Source of the DNA: Hormiphora californensis
Taxonomy: Eukaryota > Ctenophora > Tentaculata > Cydippida > Pleurobrachiidae
Length of the DNA: 64,000 nt
Assembly (NCBI GenBank): GCA_020137815.1
Contig: CM035357.1
Location: forward strand, 1,611,520-1,675,519
Direction: 5' to 3'
Shown one piece after another: positions 28,301 to 43,300 of the stretch (positions within the stretch are counted from its first letter, which is position 1; every line of letters starts with the position of its first letter). A model generated the notes under the pieces. It saw nothing but the letters and a program-made list of their open reading frames with translations, made no database searches and was not told the origin of the DNA. Position numbers and translations under genes: made by a program.

Positions 28301-31300
28301 CCCTAACTTTCTATCTCTCTTCACTTTCTATTTCCCCTAACTTTCTATCTCTCTTCACTTTCTATCTCTCTTCACTTTTTATCTCTTTTCAGAACACGTT
28401 TGCCCGGTGGTGCTGGGAGGTCCTTCTCCTGCTGTGTCTTCACAAGACTGACCTGGCAGAACACGACTCCCGTTCCAGGAAAATAAACAAACAAATGAGG
28501 TGAGAACTGAGTGATGAGTGGTTGATTAGAGCTCAATGACATTCCTTGATGAGTGGGTGATTATTTAATATTTGCATTACCTCACCATGCAATGGTATCA
28601 TTGCCCCATTTTCGATTGGAATGATCATATTTATTCGCGATCACCCGGCAAAGCTCTGCAAAGCTTGACAAAGCTTGACAACTCTTTGCAAAGAGCTTTT
28701 CAAAGCTCCATAAATCTGACCAACCACATATTACATAATACAGTTGGACCCCGATTTAACGGCACCCTCGGGGGAAAGGGATTTTGTCCGTTAAATCGGG
28801 GTGTCCGATAAATCGGGGCCCGACTGTATATAGGATTATAATAAGGGAAACCAGAGTATGAGAGTAATTTTTGGGAAAAATAACTAAAGGTGAATTTTTA
28901 CTGCAACCTATGAACATTCACAAAACGGAACATTATAAATATCTCACGTTGAAACCTTTTTCGACAACAAAAAGTCCAGGGTAAAATCACTCTGAATGTG
29001 AAAACCTTTATCCTTTTTAGAACTAATGCAATTCTGTTTGAATCTTTTTGAAGAAAATCGTCCAGGAACCGACCGAAACAAGTAAACAACCAATCAAAAC
29101 TCGTTATTTAGGTCACGTGACTGGTTATCAGCCAATCAGGGACCAGTATTTCCTGATTCGGTCGGTTCCTGCTGTCTACCCCTTGTGTTCATACACTTCA
29201 ATCTCCGTGAACTCAAGACAGTCCCCCGTAGATTTATAAAACCAGAGTCCAAATCCACTTTTACCACCGCAATCCAGCCAGTACGTCTGATCCTCCACTG
29301 ATTCTCCATCCCGCACATGGATGGTGTCAACAGTGCACGATGCCATTGAGTTATAGCCTTCATCCAACATCGCGTACACTATCACCCCATCCAATCGAGC
29401 CCTGGAATTGAATAATTAGTAAATAATTGTATAATTAGTAACCATCGAGATTTACTCTTTGAAACACCCTGAATATCTTGTTATGTATACGAAACAGAGT
29501 CTAGCTAGGCAATGAATATCACAGTTCTTGAGTTGGTTGAGTCAAGAAATCAATTATACCTGTTCCAGTTGAATTTCCCATTAATGACTTTGATTTTTCC
29601 AATGCTATACCGTCCATCGAAAAAGTACTTGAACCACTGATCTTGACCACTACACTCAGTGTGACTTGCAGTATTTAGATCTCCGTCAACCGCATTCTCA
29701 GCTGAAAAGATTACACCACGGGTTACAAAGTACAGTTATACAGTACAGTTATACAGTACAGTTTTATGGAAACAGTTGGTTTAGGCACACGATGCAGGGC
29801 GGTTGAGGGTTCAGATCAAAATGGCAAAGAACTAACCTGCAAGATCATAGTACTGGGAAGACATAGAAACTCTAGATGCCCTCAAGAACTTTCCTTGTTG
29901 GACATCATTATTATCTCCACAAGTGTTGCAGGTTTTCCTACAGTTGTCCCTCATAAACTGAAGGAACTCCGCGGAATCACAATAACTTGCCCACGTGGGA
30001 CATTTCTCACTGTATTCTTCATTGTCATAGCAATCACTAATCGAGTCATCATGATCATCTCCATGACACGCGTTACAACTTTTCTTACAGTCCACTAACA
30101 TGGTTGCCGCTTCACTCTCACACTGCCCAGCCGCTGCCCGGTGATCACATCCTGGCATTTTGTTCACACAGTCAGGATCATCAATCTCCTCCTCCTTACA
30201 TAGACCACAAGTCTTCTTACAGTTGTCCCTCATGAATTGGACGTAGTTCTCGGCGTCACAATAACTCTCCCACGTGGGGCAGTTCTCACGATACTCTGCA
30301 CTATCATCACAGACGCCACCATCATCATCACCATCATATTCATCATCATAGAGATCTTTTCCAATCAACCAAACCCCTTCAGTAGCAAAATGACAGATGT
30401 TCCGGCCGCGTTTAATGAAAATGAACCCCTTGTCCCCCCAGTCGGAGCCCCATGAGTTCTTTACCTCCCAGGAATACTGGTCATACCCAACCACTGCTAC
30501 TGCGTGCCACACGCCACTTTCCTCTACCCAGCAACCATCGTAGTGGCCTGACCTTAGGAGGGGGGAGGTTGTTGTTCTAACCCTCCTTTACATTTTTATA
30601 AAGAGCGTCGAGCAAGGCAAGAGGGATGAGTTATACGTGGGGGGGGGGGTGGCTGAACTTCAGTCACCACCCCCTGTTGACAGTGACACGTGAAACGGGA
30701 GGGCAGGGAAACACAGAATTATGAATACATAATCATGATAATGCAATGATTCTTGTTAAAGAGCGTCGAGCAATGCAAAAGGGATGAGTTATACGTGGGG
30801 GGGGGGGGGGGCTGAACTTCACCCCCTATACGTGCAGCCGACTACCTATGTTTTTTAGTAACCACCGACCCTGAAACTGGTGTAACTACCGCAACTCAAC
30901 CCTAAAACAACTCACCTGTAGGCATAGAAATCGTCTTCAATTCGTAAAGAACTGGTAACCGGTCCATCCTGAAGAGCGTTAACCATTAAATTATCTTGTT
31001 CACTGACACTCACTGTTGGCTCATAAAACCATTTGATCTCGTTAATCTTTACTTCACTCTCAAACACGTTCTTGTGGGACGTGTAACTACAGTATCGGTC
31101 CTGTCCTGAGAGTTAGAAACAGTGGTAAAAGCGAGGAAATCTCCAATATAAGATAATATATAGAACAGACTAGAAGATCTGAATTTAGCGAAACCAATTT
31201 GAGTCCTATATTATTACCTGCATACTGAGCACTACTTGCAGCCCAAGCATAGTTTGTTTTGTTGACCCACCTGATGAAGAAAAATAGTACATTAATACAT

Positions 31301-34300
31301 ACATTAATACACCATAATACATACATTAATACCCCAGATCTAGTTATAAATTAACAAGAGATAAAAGTTTATCAGTCAATACATTGGTTTCTTACGCATA
31401 AACAGAAGAAGAAACCCCCCGTTGCAATCAACACATTGATTTCTTACGCATAAACAGAAGAAGAAACACCCCCGTTAGTCAATACATTGATTTCTTACGC
31501 ATAAACAGAAGAAGAAACACCCCCGTTAGTCAATACATTGATTTCTTACGCATAAACAGAAGAAGAAACACCCCCGTTAGTCAATACATTGATTTCTTAC
31601 GCATAAACAGAAGAAGAAACTCCCCCCCCCCCCGTTGCAGTCAATACATTGATTTCTTACGCATAAACAGAAGAGGAAACACCCCCGTTAGTCAATACAT
31701 TGATTTCTTACGCATAAACAGAAGAAGAAACACCCCCGTTAGTCAATACATTGATTTCTTACGCATAAACAGAAGAAGAAACACCCCCGTTAGTCAATAC
31801 ATTGATTTCTTACGCATAAACAGAAGAAGAAACTCCCCCCCCCGTTGCAGTCAATACATTGATTTCTTACGCATAAACAGAAGAAGAAACACCCCCGTTG
31901 CAGCCATCTTTTCCAGGGTAATCAACTTCGAAGGTACAATCAAGGTAGAGCTGTTCGGCAAGTTGTAACTTGTTGCCAGTGGCAACCCTGTATATGAATT
32001 CCAGGGGCACGTTCGCTGCAAATGCCCAGCAACTACCACATTTGCCTGAAATTTTGGGGAAATCTCTAATGTCTACTAGGGGGTTTGTTTCTGGCATTTC
32101 AATGGCCGTAGTAACAGCTGCTACAGTTGCCGTAGCAACAGTTGCTAAAACTCTCACCTTGGTTTTTGACGTCTGTCAACAATGATCTCCAAGTCCGTGC
32201 TGCGGGTGCTCCAAGACCACCTGAACTCAAACCCTGGACAGTTATTTTCCTCATTCCTTGAGTGTTCGCTCTACTGAAATTCCTCTCTGCCCCAAGAAAC
32301 ATTGACCGCTCATCTTTTGTCATCATTGTGAAGGAATTAACTCCCATTTTATACCCGGAGTTATATTTGTTGTGATCCTTTATCATGTTGTAGTTTTTCA
32401 CAAAGGCCCGCTGTCTTATTGCCGCTTGGATTGGATTAGCCCGTAGTCCAGGTTCCTCGATATCATTGTATGCAGCCAAATAAAGGTTGTAAGCCTCACT
32501 GACACTGTCAGCATTCTCGATCTGGGCTTTGATGTCCGCGGATTTTGCAGTTGCGGACAGTCGTAAGCCCTCTCCAGGAGAGAGGAGATTGCAAAGCAAA
32601 CAAAGCAGTAACATTTTTTACATTAGCAAGCCGAATCTTTGTTTTATATTTTGTAACTCAATTATGGTTGTGGAAATTTTATATCGTCCTCTGACTGCTG
32701 GACATATATTCTGCATAATTCAAAAGCAAAGAATACCTCAGTGATAGTTCAGAAATGTCCTATTATATAAACATGATACCATAAATAATAGGATCGGGTT
32801 CTTACTTTGCCAAAGAACTCGCAATTTACTTTTCCAAAGAACTCGCAAAACGGTACTTTCTTCAGACCAATTTCAAGGAATTATTGCAAGAAAAAAGTTA
32901 TCGTGCATGGGAAGAATTTTATACTTCTTACTTAGTGGCGGGCTGAAAAGATATATTAATACATACAATCCACATTTCCGAGACTGCCCTGCGGCCTGCT
33001 ATGTGACTACCAAATCAAACGTGGCAATTCCTGAATACTTCATAATATATTTTTACTCATAGTCTAGTTTTGACTACAATTTCTAACAATCCATCTCATT
33101 TCCATCTCAGGAAGCAGAAGAGTGAGGGTTGCATGTCCAATATGTCCAGCCCTGAACCGATAGTCCGACAGAATAGTGACGGTGCAGGGAGCTCTCCATC
33201 TTGCCCATCTACCTCATCATGTGTCTCACCTTCTTTCGTGGGACAGTGGGGGAAGTTCCCCTACAAGATGCGTAAAGAGGTAATTACAATTTCGATAAAT
33301 TTAGTTTCTATCCGTTTTGATTGTTGAATGAGTTTAGTTTGTTAATTGATTGTTTTTCAGCCTGGTCTGACATCACTTTGTGAGGCACTAAGAACGAATG
33401 GTGAGATGGCAGCCTACGTCGCTCTATCTATAACTTCCATTGGCCACTCAACTATTGACTTTCAGGTGAGATATGGAGATATTATAGTGGGAGAGATATA
33501 GTGGGAGAGATATAGTGGGGGGTGAGATAGATAATAGTTGGGTGAGAGAGATTCATAGCATCTTCGAAGTCCGTGACCCAGTGCAACTCTTATCATGTTT
33601 CTAAAAAACTTTAGTAATTGCTTAGATATCTTTATGAATTTATTAAATAGATCTGCCCTCTTACGTCCGTGACTAAGAGGAGTCGAACTTTTCTAAGATA
33701 AAAACAAACAGATATATTTATAAAAAACAACCAAGCTTGATATTTATTGGGGGGTACGTCACCTTTTTTTTTGCCCACTGCCCACATTATTCTTAAATTT
33801 TGAATTTGCCCACATGGGCAAAAGTGGGCAAAAGTAGGCAAAAGTAGGCAAAAAATTTAAATCCATAAAAAATATATGCTATCAACCAGGTAATCGTCTG
33901 TGACAAAGGTTTTTCACCACCAATGTCCTCCTAGAGGTCCCCCTTATCGATTCCAACCGATAATTTATTTGCTCAGGGTTGATAAGGCTCCATATCCAAC
34001 TGAGAAAATGGGCAAAATATGTTGGCAAAATTAGGAAAATTGGTCATTTTAGGCACGTTTCTCACATGGTTGGAGTGGAAAATTTTTCTGGTTTTTCTGG
34101 GACCCCATTGGAGTACAATGCAAGTGGAAAACCTTTGTTATGTATCAGTTCCCTAAATAGCCCCAAAATGACGAAAAATCACTGGCCTTTGCCTAATTTT
34201 GCCAAATTTTTTTGCCCACTTTTGTCCAGTCGGACATGGAGCCTTATCAACCCTAAGTCATAAGTAAGTACATTAATTATCGGTTGGAATCGATAGAGGG

Positions 34301-37300
34301 GACCTCTTGGAAGACATTGGAGGTGAAAAACATTTGTCACAGAGGGTTTTCTGGTAAAGTTTTGATGCTTATAATATTTTTGCCCACTTTTTGCCCACTT
34401 TGCCCACATTATACCTGTTTTTTGAGATTTTGGTTTGCCCATGTGGGCAAATGTGGGCAAAAGTGGGCAAAATAAAAGGTGACGTACCCCCCCTATTTAT
34501 TCTGTATTTAAAACTGTCTATTTTCTATACTGCACCCCGTCCTCCTTTATTTATTCGACTCGCTAGCTAGCGTCACTACCCCTTCTAGTTAACTATTAAT
34601 AGCATCACCACCCCTTTTAATCAACTGACAACTCTAAGCTAGCATCACCACCCCTTCTAATCAACTCTATAATAGCTAACATCGTACCACTCCTATCTAG
34701 GCTGACGGGGTACAACTGCTGATATCACTACAAAAGAACACGCCCTGCCACGCGAGAGCAGCTCTTCAGATCATTGTAAATCTTCTAAACACCACTCTCC
34801 GCAACAAGTAAGAATAGAAACATGTGTCTAACAGGAACCGACCGAATCAGGAAATAATGGTCCCTGATTGGCTGATAACCAGTCACGTGACCTAAATAAC
34901 GTGTTCTGATTGGTTGTTTACTTGTTTCGGTTGGTTCCTGCTGTCTAACCGTGGCACATTGATGGCTAAGGAGTGACCGATGAAAACATGAACACAAAAA
35001 AGACATGGAATTGGAGTGCTAGAAAATCAAAGATAAATCAACAATGGGTGTGATATATACTAAACTTTCAATGCTTCCACAGGACCCTCCATTTACTGAT
35101 AAACCTGCCTGATTTCTGCCCTATCATCTTGTGGCTCGCCAAGGCTGAGTATTCGGGCTTTCAAGTGAATGGGAAAGTTGTCAAGCCGTTTTCAGGTAAT
35201 GAAGCTGCCTCCTCGCCTCAATAATTTTGAAGCGGCCTCAATAGTATTGAGTCAATACTGTATAGTATTGAGTCAATACTGTATGTAACAGTGCTGAGAA
35301 ATTGAGATGAACCTCAACAAAGTTGCAGTGAGATGAAACTTAAAACTTTAAAACTAAAAGTTTAATTGAAGTATACCAGTCTAATATGTTATGTATCCCC
35401 TCAGGATTTCCTACATCGGAGGAATTTTATCCTCCCGGTAAATCGGGGTTCCGGTAAATCGGGGCCCGGTAAATCGAGGTCCGACTGTACCAGTCTAATT
35501 TGTTATGTATCCCCTCAGGGTTTGTGATAAACAGGATGGTATCAGCCTACCAATCATCCCAAAACGAGGGAGATCTTACTATGAAGTTCTGGTTGAAACT
35601 ATTCTTTTCTGTTGGAAACTTTCAGAGTGAACCAGCTATGGTAAGGGACCCTTTACGTACAGAATGAATCAAGATTCTCCAAAGAAATAAACTATCCGTA
35701 TCGAGCCTTTTCTCTATCATCACATTACTGCAAGTTGACTGCGTCGACACCTAAATGCAGCTTGGTGACGCAGTCACTAGCCGCACTAAAAATCAGCGTG
35801 ATGCTAGATCTCAAAATCACTCAACAATTTATCTCAACATTGCATTGTATCTCAACAATGTATCACTTAATAACACACAGAGAATAGAACATCAAACACA
35901 ACTTCCCAACCAGCTATCAATTCTGGACAAGATGTGCAAGGTTGTGTTTCGGTACCGGGGTGATGAGCGGCATCTGATGGGAGAAATGAGGAGTTACCTT
36001 GGGAAATGCATTGAATCCTGCAAGAAAAACTCAAGTAGGGTAGGTTCTAGAATCTAGAATATAATTCCCCTATCCAGTGTCCCTTTGAAAAGATTCCTCA
36101 ACTAATCCTCTATTCTTGTAACTCCAATGACCCATTCCCCTCATTTTCCTCCCTCCTAGTCCACCTGGGTCCACCTCCCCTCTCCCCTCCTTTCCCTCTC
36201 CCCTCCCCTCTCCCCTTCTATTCCCCCTCACATTCCTCCCTCCCTCAGATCATGTCCTTTGTGTCGTGGTTCAGTAATGTTGGTTCCATAACCTCCCTCC
36301 TCCAATCCCTCTCCTCTCCCCTTCCCCTCCCATCTCCCCCTCTCCTCCCCCCTTCCCCTCCCATCTCCCCCTCTCCCCTCTCCTCTCCCCTCCCCTCTCC
36401 CCTTCTATTCCCCCTCACATTCCTCCCTCCCTCAGATCATGTCCTTTGTGTCGTGGTTCAGTAATGTTGGTTCCATAACCTCCCTCCTCCAATCCCTCTC
36501 CTCTCCCCTTCCCCTCCCATCTCCCCCCTCTCCCCTCCTTTCCCTCTCCCCTCCCCTCTCCCCTTCTATTCCCCCTCACATTCCTCCCTCCCTCAGATCA
36601 TGTCCTTTGTGTCGTGGTTCAGTAATGTTGGCTCCATAACCTCCCTCCTCCAATCCCTCTCCTCTCCCCTTCCCCTCCCATCTCCCTCCTCTCCCCTCCT
36701 TTCCCTCTCCCCTCCCCTCTCCCCTTCTATTCCCCCTCACATTCCTCCCTCCCTCAGATCATGTCCTTTGTGTCGTGGTTCAGTAATGTTGGTTCCATAA
36801 CCTCCCTCCTCCAATCACTCTCCTCTCCCCTTCCCCTCCCATCTCCCCCTCTCCCCTCCTTTCCCTCTCCCCTCCCCTCTCCCCTTCTATTCCCCCTCGC
36901 ATTCCTCCCTCCCTCAGATCATGTCCTTTGTGTCGTGGTTCAGTAATGTTGGTTCCATAACCTCCCTCCTCCAATCCCTCTCCTCCCCTGGCACTGAGTT
37001 CTTCTGGTGGAGTTACTACGTCACCAAGATGGAATGTGCCCCCCAGATCACAACGGGGTTCTTTCAGGAGCTCACCGAGGTGGGTTTCACCCCTGTTATT
37101 ATATTGCACCCCTATTATCATTGCATATATAATGAGCTATTATAACGCGGAGGGGTGGGTTGTGTGACAGTGTCTTAGACACATGTTTCACATGTCAACA
37201 TGGTGTTTTACGGAAAAATATTAACATTTTAGCTGAGGTCACTGAAACTGCTAGAATTTTGTGATGTCCATGCTACGTGGACACACAACTCACATTATAT

Positions 37301-40300
37301 GTCTGTGTGTTTGTTTGTCCTCTGCTTGTCACATCACTCTACTTCACATCTCTTGACAAGGGCACAGCTCAGTAAGCATATAGTCTACTGCTCGCAGCGC
37401 ATGTATTTAGTGCTACGTAGATTGTAGCACAGTGTTTTTTACAAAATATCAAATATGATTAACAGACGTAATATATATTTGAAACGCTTTATTTACTCCA
37501 TCATGACTAGATAGTAAATAGTGAGTACTGGCCTAGGCAACTCAGTATTAGATCACTGGTCAGTACTACTGACCAGACTAGTGATCTAATACTGAGTTGC
37601 CTAGCTAGACTCTGTTTCGCGCCCCGTTAGAACATAACAAATACTGGGCAATTTTGCATTTGCGGGCATCGCACTATAGACGCAGTACCCACGTACTATA
37701 GACGCATTATAGACGCATTATAGACGCATTATAGACGCAGTATAGACACACGCAATATAGACGGACTTTCGTAAGCAGCAGTATAGACGCAGTATAGGCG
37801 CATTATAACAGCAATATAAACGCATTTTTATAGACGCGACGCAGTATAGCCGCATTATAGGCGCACTACCCACCCCAAAATTACCTTATAGACGCACTAT
37901 AGACGCATTATAGACTGACTATAGCAGCACCATAAACGCTACATAGACGCATATAGACGCGTTATAGAAGCATTATAGACGCAAATCACTTTTTATAGAC
38001 GCCGCGTCTATAAAAAACGTGCTTTTTTAAGAAGCACTATAGACGTACTCCAGGCTACAGTGCGATATTTGAGGCGCAGTTGGGCGTTTTATAAACGCAT
38101 TTTTGTCGCATATAAAAGGAAGCAGTATAGACGCATTATAGACGCAGTATAGCCGCATGTGTGCGAAATCGATAAAGACGCAATATAGACGCAAAATAAG
38201 AAGGAGAGGGAGAGGGAAGGAGGAGAGCGAAGGAGAGGGAAAGGGGAGGGAGGGATACAGGGACAGAGACAGACGGATAAAGACCTGAGACAGACGGACA
38301 GAGTTTAAGATGGAGAGAGAGAGAGTAAGATGGAGAGAGAGTGAGATAGAAAAAGACAGAGATGGAAACAAACGGACAGAGACAGACGGACGGACGGATC
38401 TCCCTCTCTCTCCATCTTAATCTCTCTCCATCTTAATCTCTCCGTCTGTCTCAGATCTTTGTGCATCTGTCTCTGTCTGATCTGTCTCTGTCTCCCTCCC
38501 TCTCTCCCTCTTTCCCTCTCCTTCCTTCTCCCTCCCTCCCTCCCTCTCTCCATCTGTCTCTATCTGATCTGGTTCTGTATCCCTCCCTCTTTCCCTCTCC
38601 TTCCCTCCCTCCCTCTCTCTCTCCCTGATCTCCTTCTTATTTTGCGTCTATATTGCGTCTTTATCGATTTCGCACACATGCGGCTATACTGCGTCTATAA
38701 TGCGTCTATACTGCTTCCTTTTATATGCGACAAAAATGCGTTTATAGTTCGCCCAACTGCGCCTCAAATATCGCAGCGTGCGTCTGAGTACGTCTATAGT
38801 GCTTCTTAAAAAAGCACGTTTTTTATAGACGCAGCGTCTATAAAAAGTGATTTGCGTCTATAATGCTTCTATAATGCTTCTATATGCGTCTATGTAGCGT
38901 TTATGGTGCTGCTATAGTCAGTCTATAATGTGTCTATAGTGCGTCTATAAGGTGAATTTGGGGTGGGTACTGCGCCTATAATGCGGCTATACTGCGTCGC
39001 GTCTATAAAAATGCGTTTATATTGCTGTTATAATGCGCCTATACTGCGTCTATACTGCTGCTTACGAAAGTCCGTCTATATTGCGTGTGTCTATACTGCG
39101 TTTATAATGCGTCTATAATGCGTCTATAATGCGTCTATAGTACGTGGGTACTGCGTCTATATAGTGCGATGCCCGCAAATGCAAAATTGCCCAAATACTG
39201 AGCTGTATGATGATAGAATACCGTATCAACACATCTGTGATGGGCTGCATCTGAATTCGGATCCAGCCCTCTCCTATCGGTGGATGCCCATAGTACAAAT
39301 CATTTCACCTTTATTATATTCTCCCTACAGGTCCTGTTCACCAACCCTGACATGACGATTGATGTTGCCTTTCGAAAGGCTGTCCTGAAAGCTGGTGCTG
39401 GGGAAGGAGGAGAGGAGTTGGAAGGTCTTACAATTTCTTCCATTGCCATTTATAGGTTCGTGCAGGGGTTTGTTTGTGTTTTAAAGATTTCTGTTAAATT
39501 TGCAAATAACCAATCACCGCGGTTACATAATTCCAGTGTCTAGTTAAAGTGAAAAAAGTCCGATCTGTTTGTGCAATGTGAACTGCAGTCGTGTGTCATA
39601 TTAACAGGAACCGACCGAATCAGGAAATACTTGGTGATGACATCCCGGCTTCGTTTGCCGCGCTTCGCGCGGCCCTAGTGTAGGGGGGACCGCGTCACCA
39701 AGGAAATACTGGTCCCTGATTGGCTGATAACCAGTCACGTGACCTAAATAACGAGTTCTGATTGGTTGTTTACTTGTTTCGGTCGGTTCCTGCTTATTAA
39801 TCCGTTAATTCCTCTCACTCAGGTGGGCGACCCTACTACACCAAGTACCCATGGACCACCCCTTGTTACCCTTTGCCTGGAGAGAGTTCTTCTGTCTCTA
39901 CTTCAACAGGATAGCCCCCGAGTCGTCTGGTGTTGGCCATCGATATTTCCAGGTCGGTAGATTGAAATATATGGGAGATATATAATTTTGGTGTTTATGG
40001 GTGACTAAGTTTAGAGAAAATGTGGGGTAGTTGAGCATTGGGATCGTAAATTGTGCGAACTTATAATTAAGGGCTCATTGAACGAATTTGGAAAAACTTA
40101 AGATCGAGGTCAGATTCGGTAGTTGGCATTTCGCCACTTCCCGCCAAGTTCACCCAAAGATAGTTCTGAGCCAGAGCTAGAGCTTCATTGTATTTCTAAC
40201 CATCCTTGTGAATGAATTTTAACCTTTTTCCTAGAAACGATCTAGGATCACTCTCCGTTCTCTCTTTCCGAGAAATGGCTCATCCAAGATATCACATATT

Positions 40301-43300
40301 CCGTTCCTAGTAGTTGCTCACAGTGTGTACATGTTGTTTCAGGGCATGTTTCAAGTGAGAGAGATCCGGGCTATCAAACAGCGTCTTGTGGAAGCATCCA
40401 AGAACTTTGAACTCGGTAGGGGGACTATATTTCCTAGTTGTTAAACAGGAACCGACCGAATCAGGAAATACTGGTCCCTGATTGGCTGATAACCAGTCAC
40501 GTGACCTAAATAATGAGTTCTGATTGGTTGTTTACTTGTTTCGGTCGGTTCCTAGTTGTTAAATATATTCCCAGGAACTCCTGGTCGACATATCATCTCT
40601 CTGTTCTATCACATTTTATCATGCACAGTTAGAGGCCACCCAGCTCTAGGTATTCCCAGAAAGATAAAATGCGATTTTTCCATTCTCTTCCCTGAATCCC
40701 ATTGTATTTTTCCCAGAAGAAGAGACAGAAGAAGAGATCACAGAGGCTGTATTATTCCGGACGAAGCTCTCCCACTTTTTCCTATCCTTGTCACTTTGGA
40801 CGGATGAGACACGGCTCCAGGAGGCGAATCTCTTCCTCCCTGGGCTACCAGCCCAGTACTGCAGTGATAAACTAGAAGAAATATTCAGGGTATGAAAATG
40901 TACTGCTCTTATCTTGTCTAGCTGCTTTTTAACTGTGTTTGAGTTGTGTGTCGCTACTCGTTGTACCTGGTAGAATTTGTGTTATTGCCAGAAAACTGTT
41001 TGTTATTGATGGGAAATTTGAATTATATTTAGTTCATAAGAACTGATGAGCAGTAAAGGACCCCATTGGTACAATGTTGTTTACCATTGTTCATTGTTGT
41101 TGTTGTAAGCTGCTACACTGCTGCACTACCGTCCTGTGATGTACTAAACACTGCACTACCGCACTGTCCTAAATAGTAAATACTGCACTGACGAAAGGGG
41201 CGTCCTGTAAACTGTCTGAAGATCATAGTGCATTGTATCCAAAATCAGCTGATTTTAATCAGTCTTAGGAATACAATAGCCTCAACTGCCAAAAACAAAT
41301 CTTTGATAGCGTAAACAGGTTTTTGTGATAAGCAATCACCATGTTATTATAACTTTAGATACCAGATTAAAACATCAGTTTCATGTTTCCATCTTAAATG
41401 CTTCTTCTTAGTATTGCCATGCTTGTTCTGTATCCATTTTTGTACAATTCCCTTATTTCCAAGTTGCTTCCATCCTGATCCTCTAACTAACCCCTCCTCT
41501 CTGTGTTAGAACGAGAGTTGTCCCTGGTACGATATGGTTGATATATGCCAGCTGGACCTGGACATCCACAATGATATTGATGAATGGGGCAGGTAGGTTT
41601 AGATCATTTATTTCAGGAACCGACCGAAACAAGTAAACAACCAATCAGAACTCGTTATTTAGGTCACGTGACTGGTTAGATCAACCAATCAGGGACCAGT
41701 ATTTCCTGATTCGGTCGGTTTCTTTATTTAGTACCACCCTGGCTACGCCACTGATCCCTCCATTTTCTAGTTTGAAAGACACTGATCCCTGATTGGCTGA
41801 TAACCAGTCACGTGACCTAAATAACGAGTTCTGATTGGTTGTTTACTTATTCCGGGCGGTTCTTGCAAAACATCCCTCCATTTTCTAGTTTGAAAGAGAC
41901 ACTGATCTCTGATTTTGAGTCGCTTGACACTGTTTCCTTGCTCCGGAAAGTATGAACAATTCAAAGTATGAACAATTCAACTCTGATTCAGGTATAGCGG
42001 CCGAAGGTACACGCCAAGATTCCCTAGTAAGAGGGAGGAAACGTCTCAATCCCTAGTTGAGCTTCTCTACACATACGTGAGGTATAATTAGGAAACAAAC
42101 AGCGATCACGTGACATACCTTATATGGTGTTAATATATCACGTGACATACCTTATATGGTGTTAATATATCACGTGACATACCATCACGTGATTCAATTA
42201 CACATGTGTATCGACCCAGTTTCCTCTTCCCTGTTTTAGGGACTTACTCAACAGCCAGGTTTAAGAGGTCCACGCATTTTCTTGTACTATCGAGTTATAT
42301 GTAACAGCTGTCAATCCAGTATTATATTCTCCAGTAACACTCCCTAATTCTTGTTACTTAACATTTCCTTCTTGTTCCCTCTCCTCAGTCCCCAGTAACA
42401 CCCCCTATTTTTTATTTTGTTTATCTCTCTAGTAACACCTCTTGTTCCCTCAGTAAGAATATGGTTGAAGCAGCCCCTCCCCCGGAACTCATTATCCCCC
42501 AGTCCCCAGTAACACCCCCCTGTAACACCCCCTATTTTGTATTTTGTGTATCTCTCCAGCTACCAGTAACACCTCTTGTTCCCTCAGTAAGAATATGGTT
42601 GAAGCGGCCCCTCCCCCGGAACTCATTATCCCCCAGTCCCCAGTAACACCCCCCTGTAACACCCCCTGTAACACCCCCTCTCCTCAGTAAGAACATGGTT
42701 GAAGCAGCCCCTCCTCCGGAACTCATTATCCCCCAGTCCCAGATACCCTCTCCCCTGTAACACCCCCCTGTAACACCCCCTGTAACACCCCCTGTAACAC
42801 GTCTTGATCCCTCAGTAAGAACATGGTCGAAGCAGCCCCTCCCCCGGAACTCATTATCCCCCAGTCCCAGATACCAGAGCTCCCTGAACTATCGGGTGAT
42901 CCTACTGATCTCCTCAGTACCGTCGGTAAGAAGAGAGAGGGAGAAGGAGCTTGGTTAACAATTTACTAACGAGTGGTTAGCCAGATAATATTTGGTTAAG
43001 AGTAGGTTAACATAATATTAAGAGCAGGTTTTAACAGCTCCCTAATATATAATATATAGGGGTTAACAGCTCACTAATATATAGGTTTTAACAGCTCCCT
43101 AACTCCCCTGCTGCAGGCCCTTACTTTGGTAAGCTAAGATCGCATGCTGAGAAGTTTGTAGAGCTGACGCAGCGGCTCCAGGCCCTTGACTCAGCGTATC
43201 TGGAGGACGTACCCAACATGTTTAGTAACAAGATCATACCTAAGGTAACTAGGATAACTAGGGTAACCAGGGTAACCAGTAATGTGAAGCATGTAGATCT

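Noticed and set aside
29048-29239. Many ~60-90 aa frames containing the phrase [19 protein letters not shown] or its relatives
   Set aside because: They are conceptual translations of the CACGTG MITE at unrelated sites, not a conserved protein.
31378-31890. Array of regular ~50-bp repeats resembling a CRISPR
   Set aside because: Spacers are as conserved as repeats, the locus is eukaryotic, and the unit is a copy of a splice junction.
37720-39120. Frames within the TATAGACGC foldback
   Set aside because: Repeat artefacts without conserved text or splice structure.
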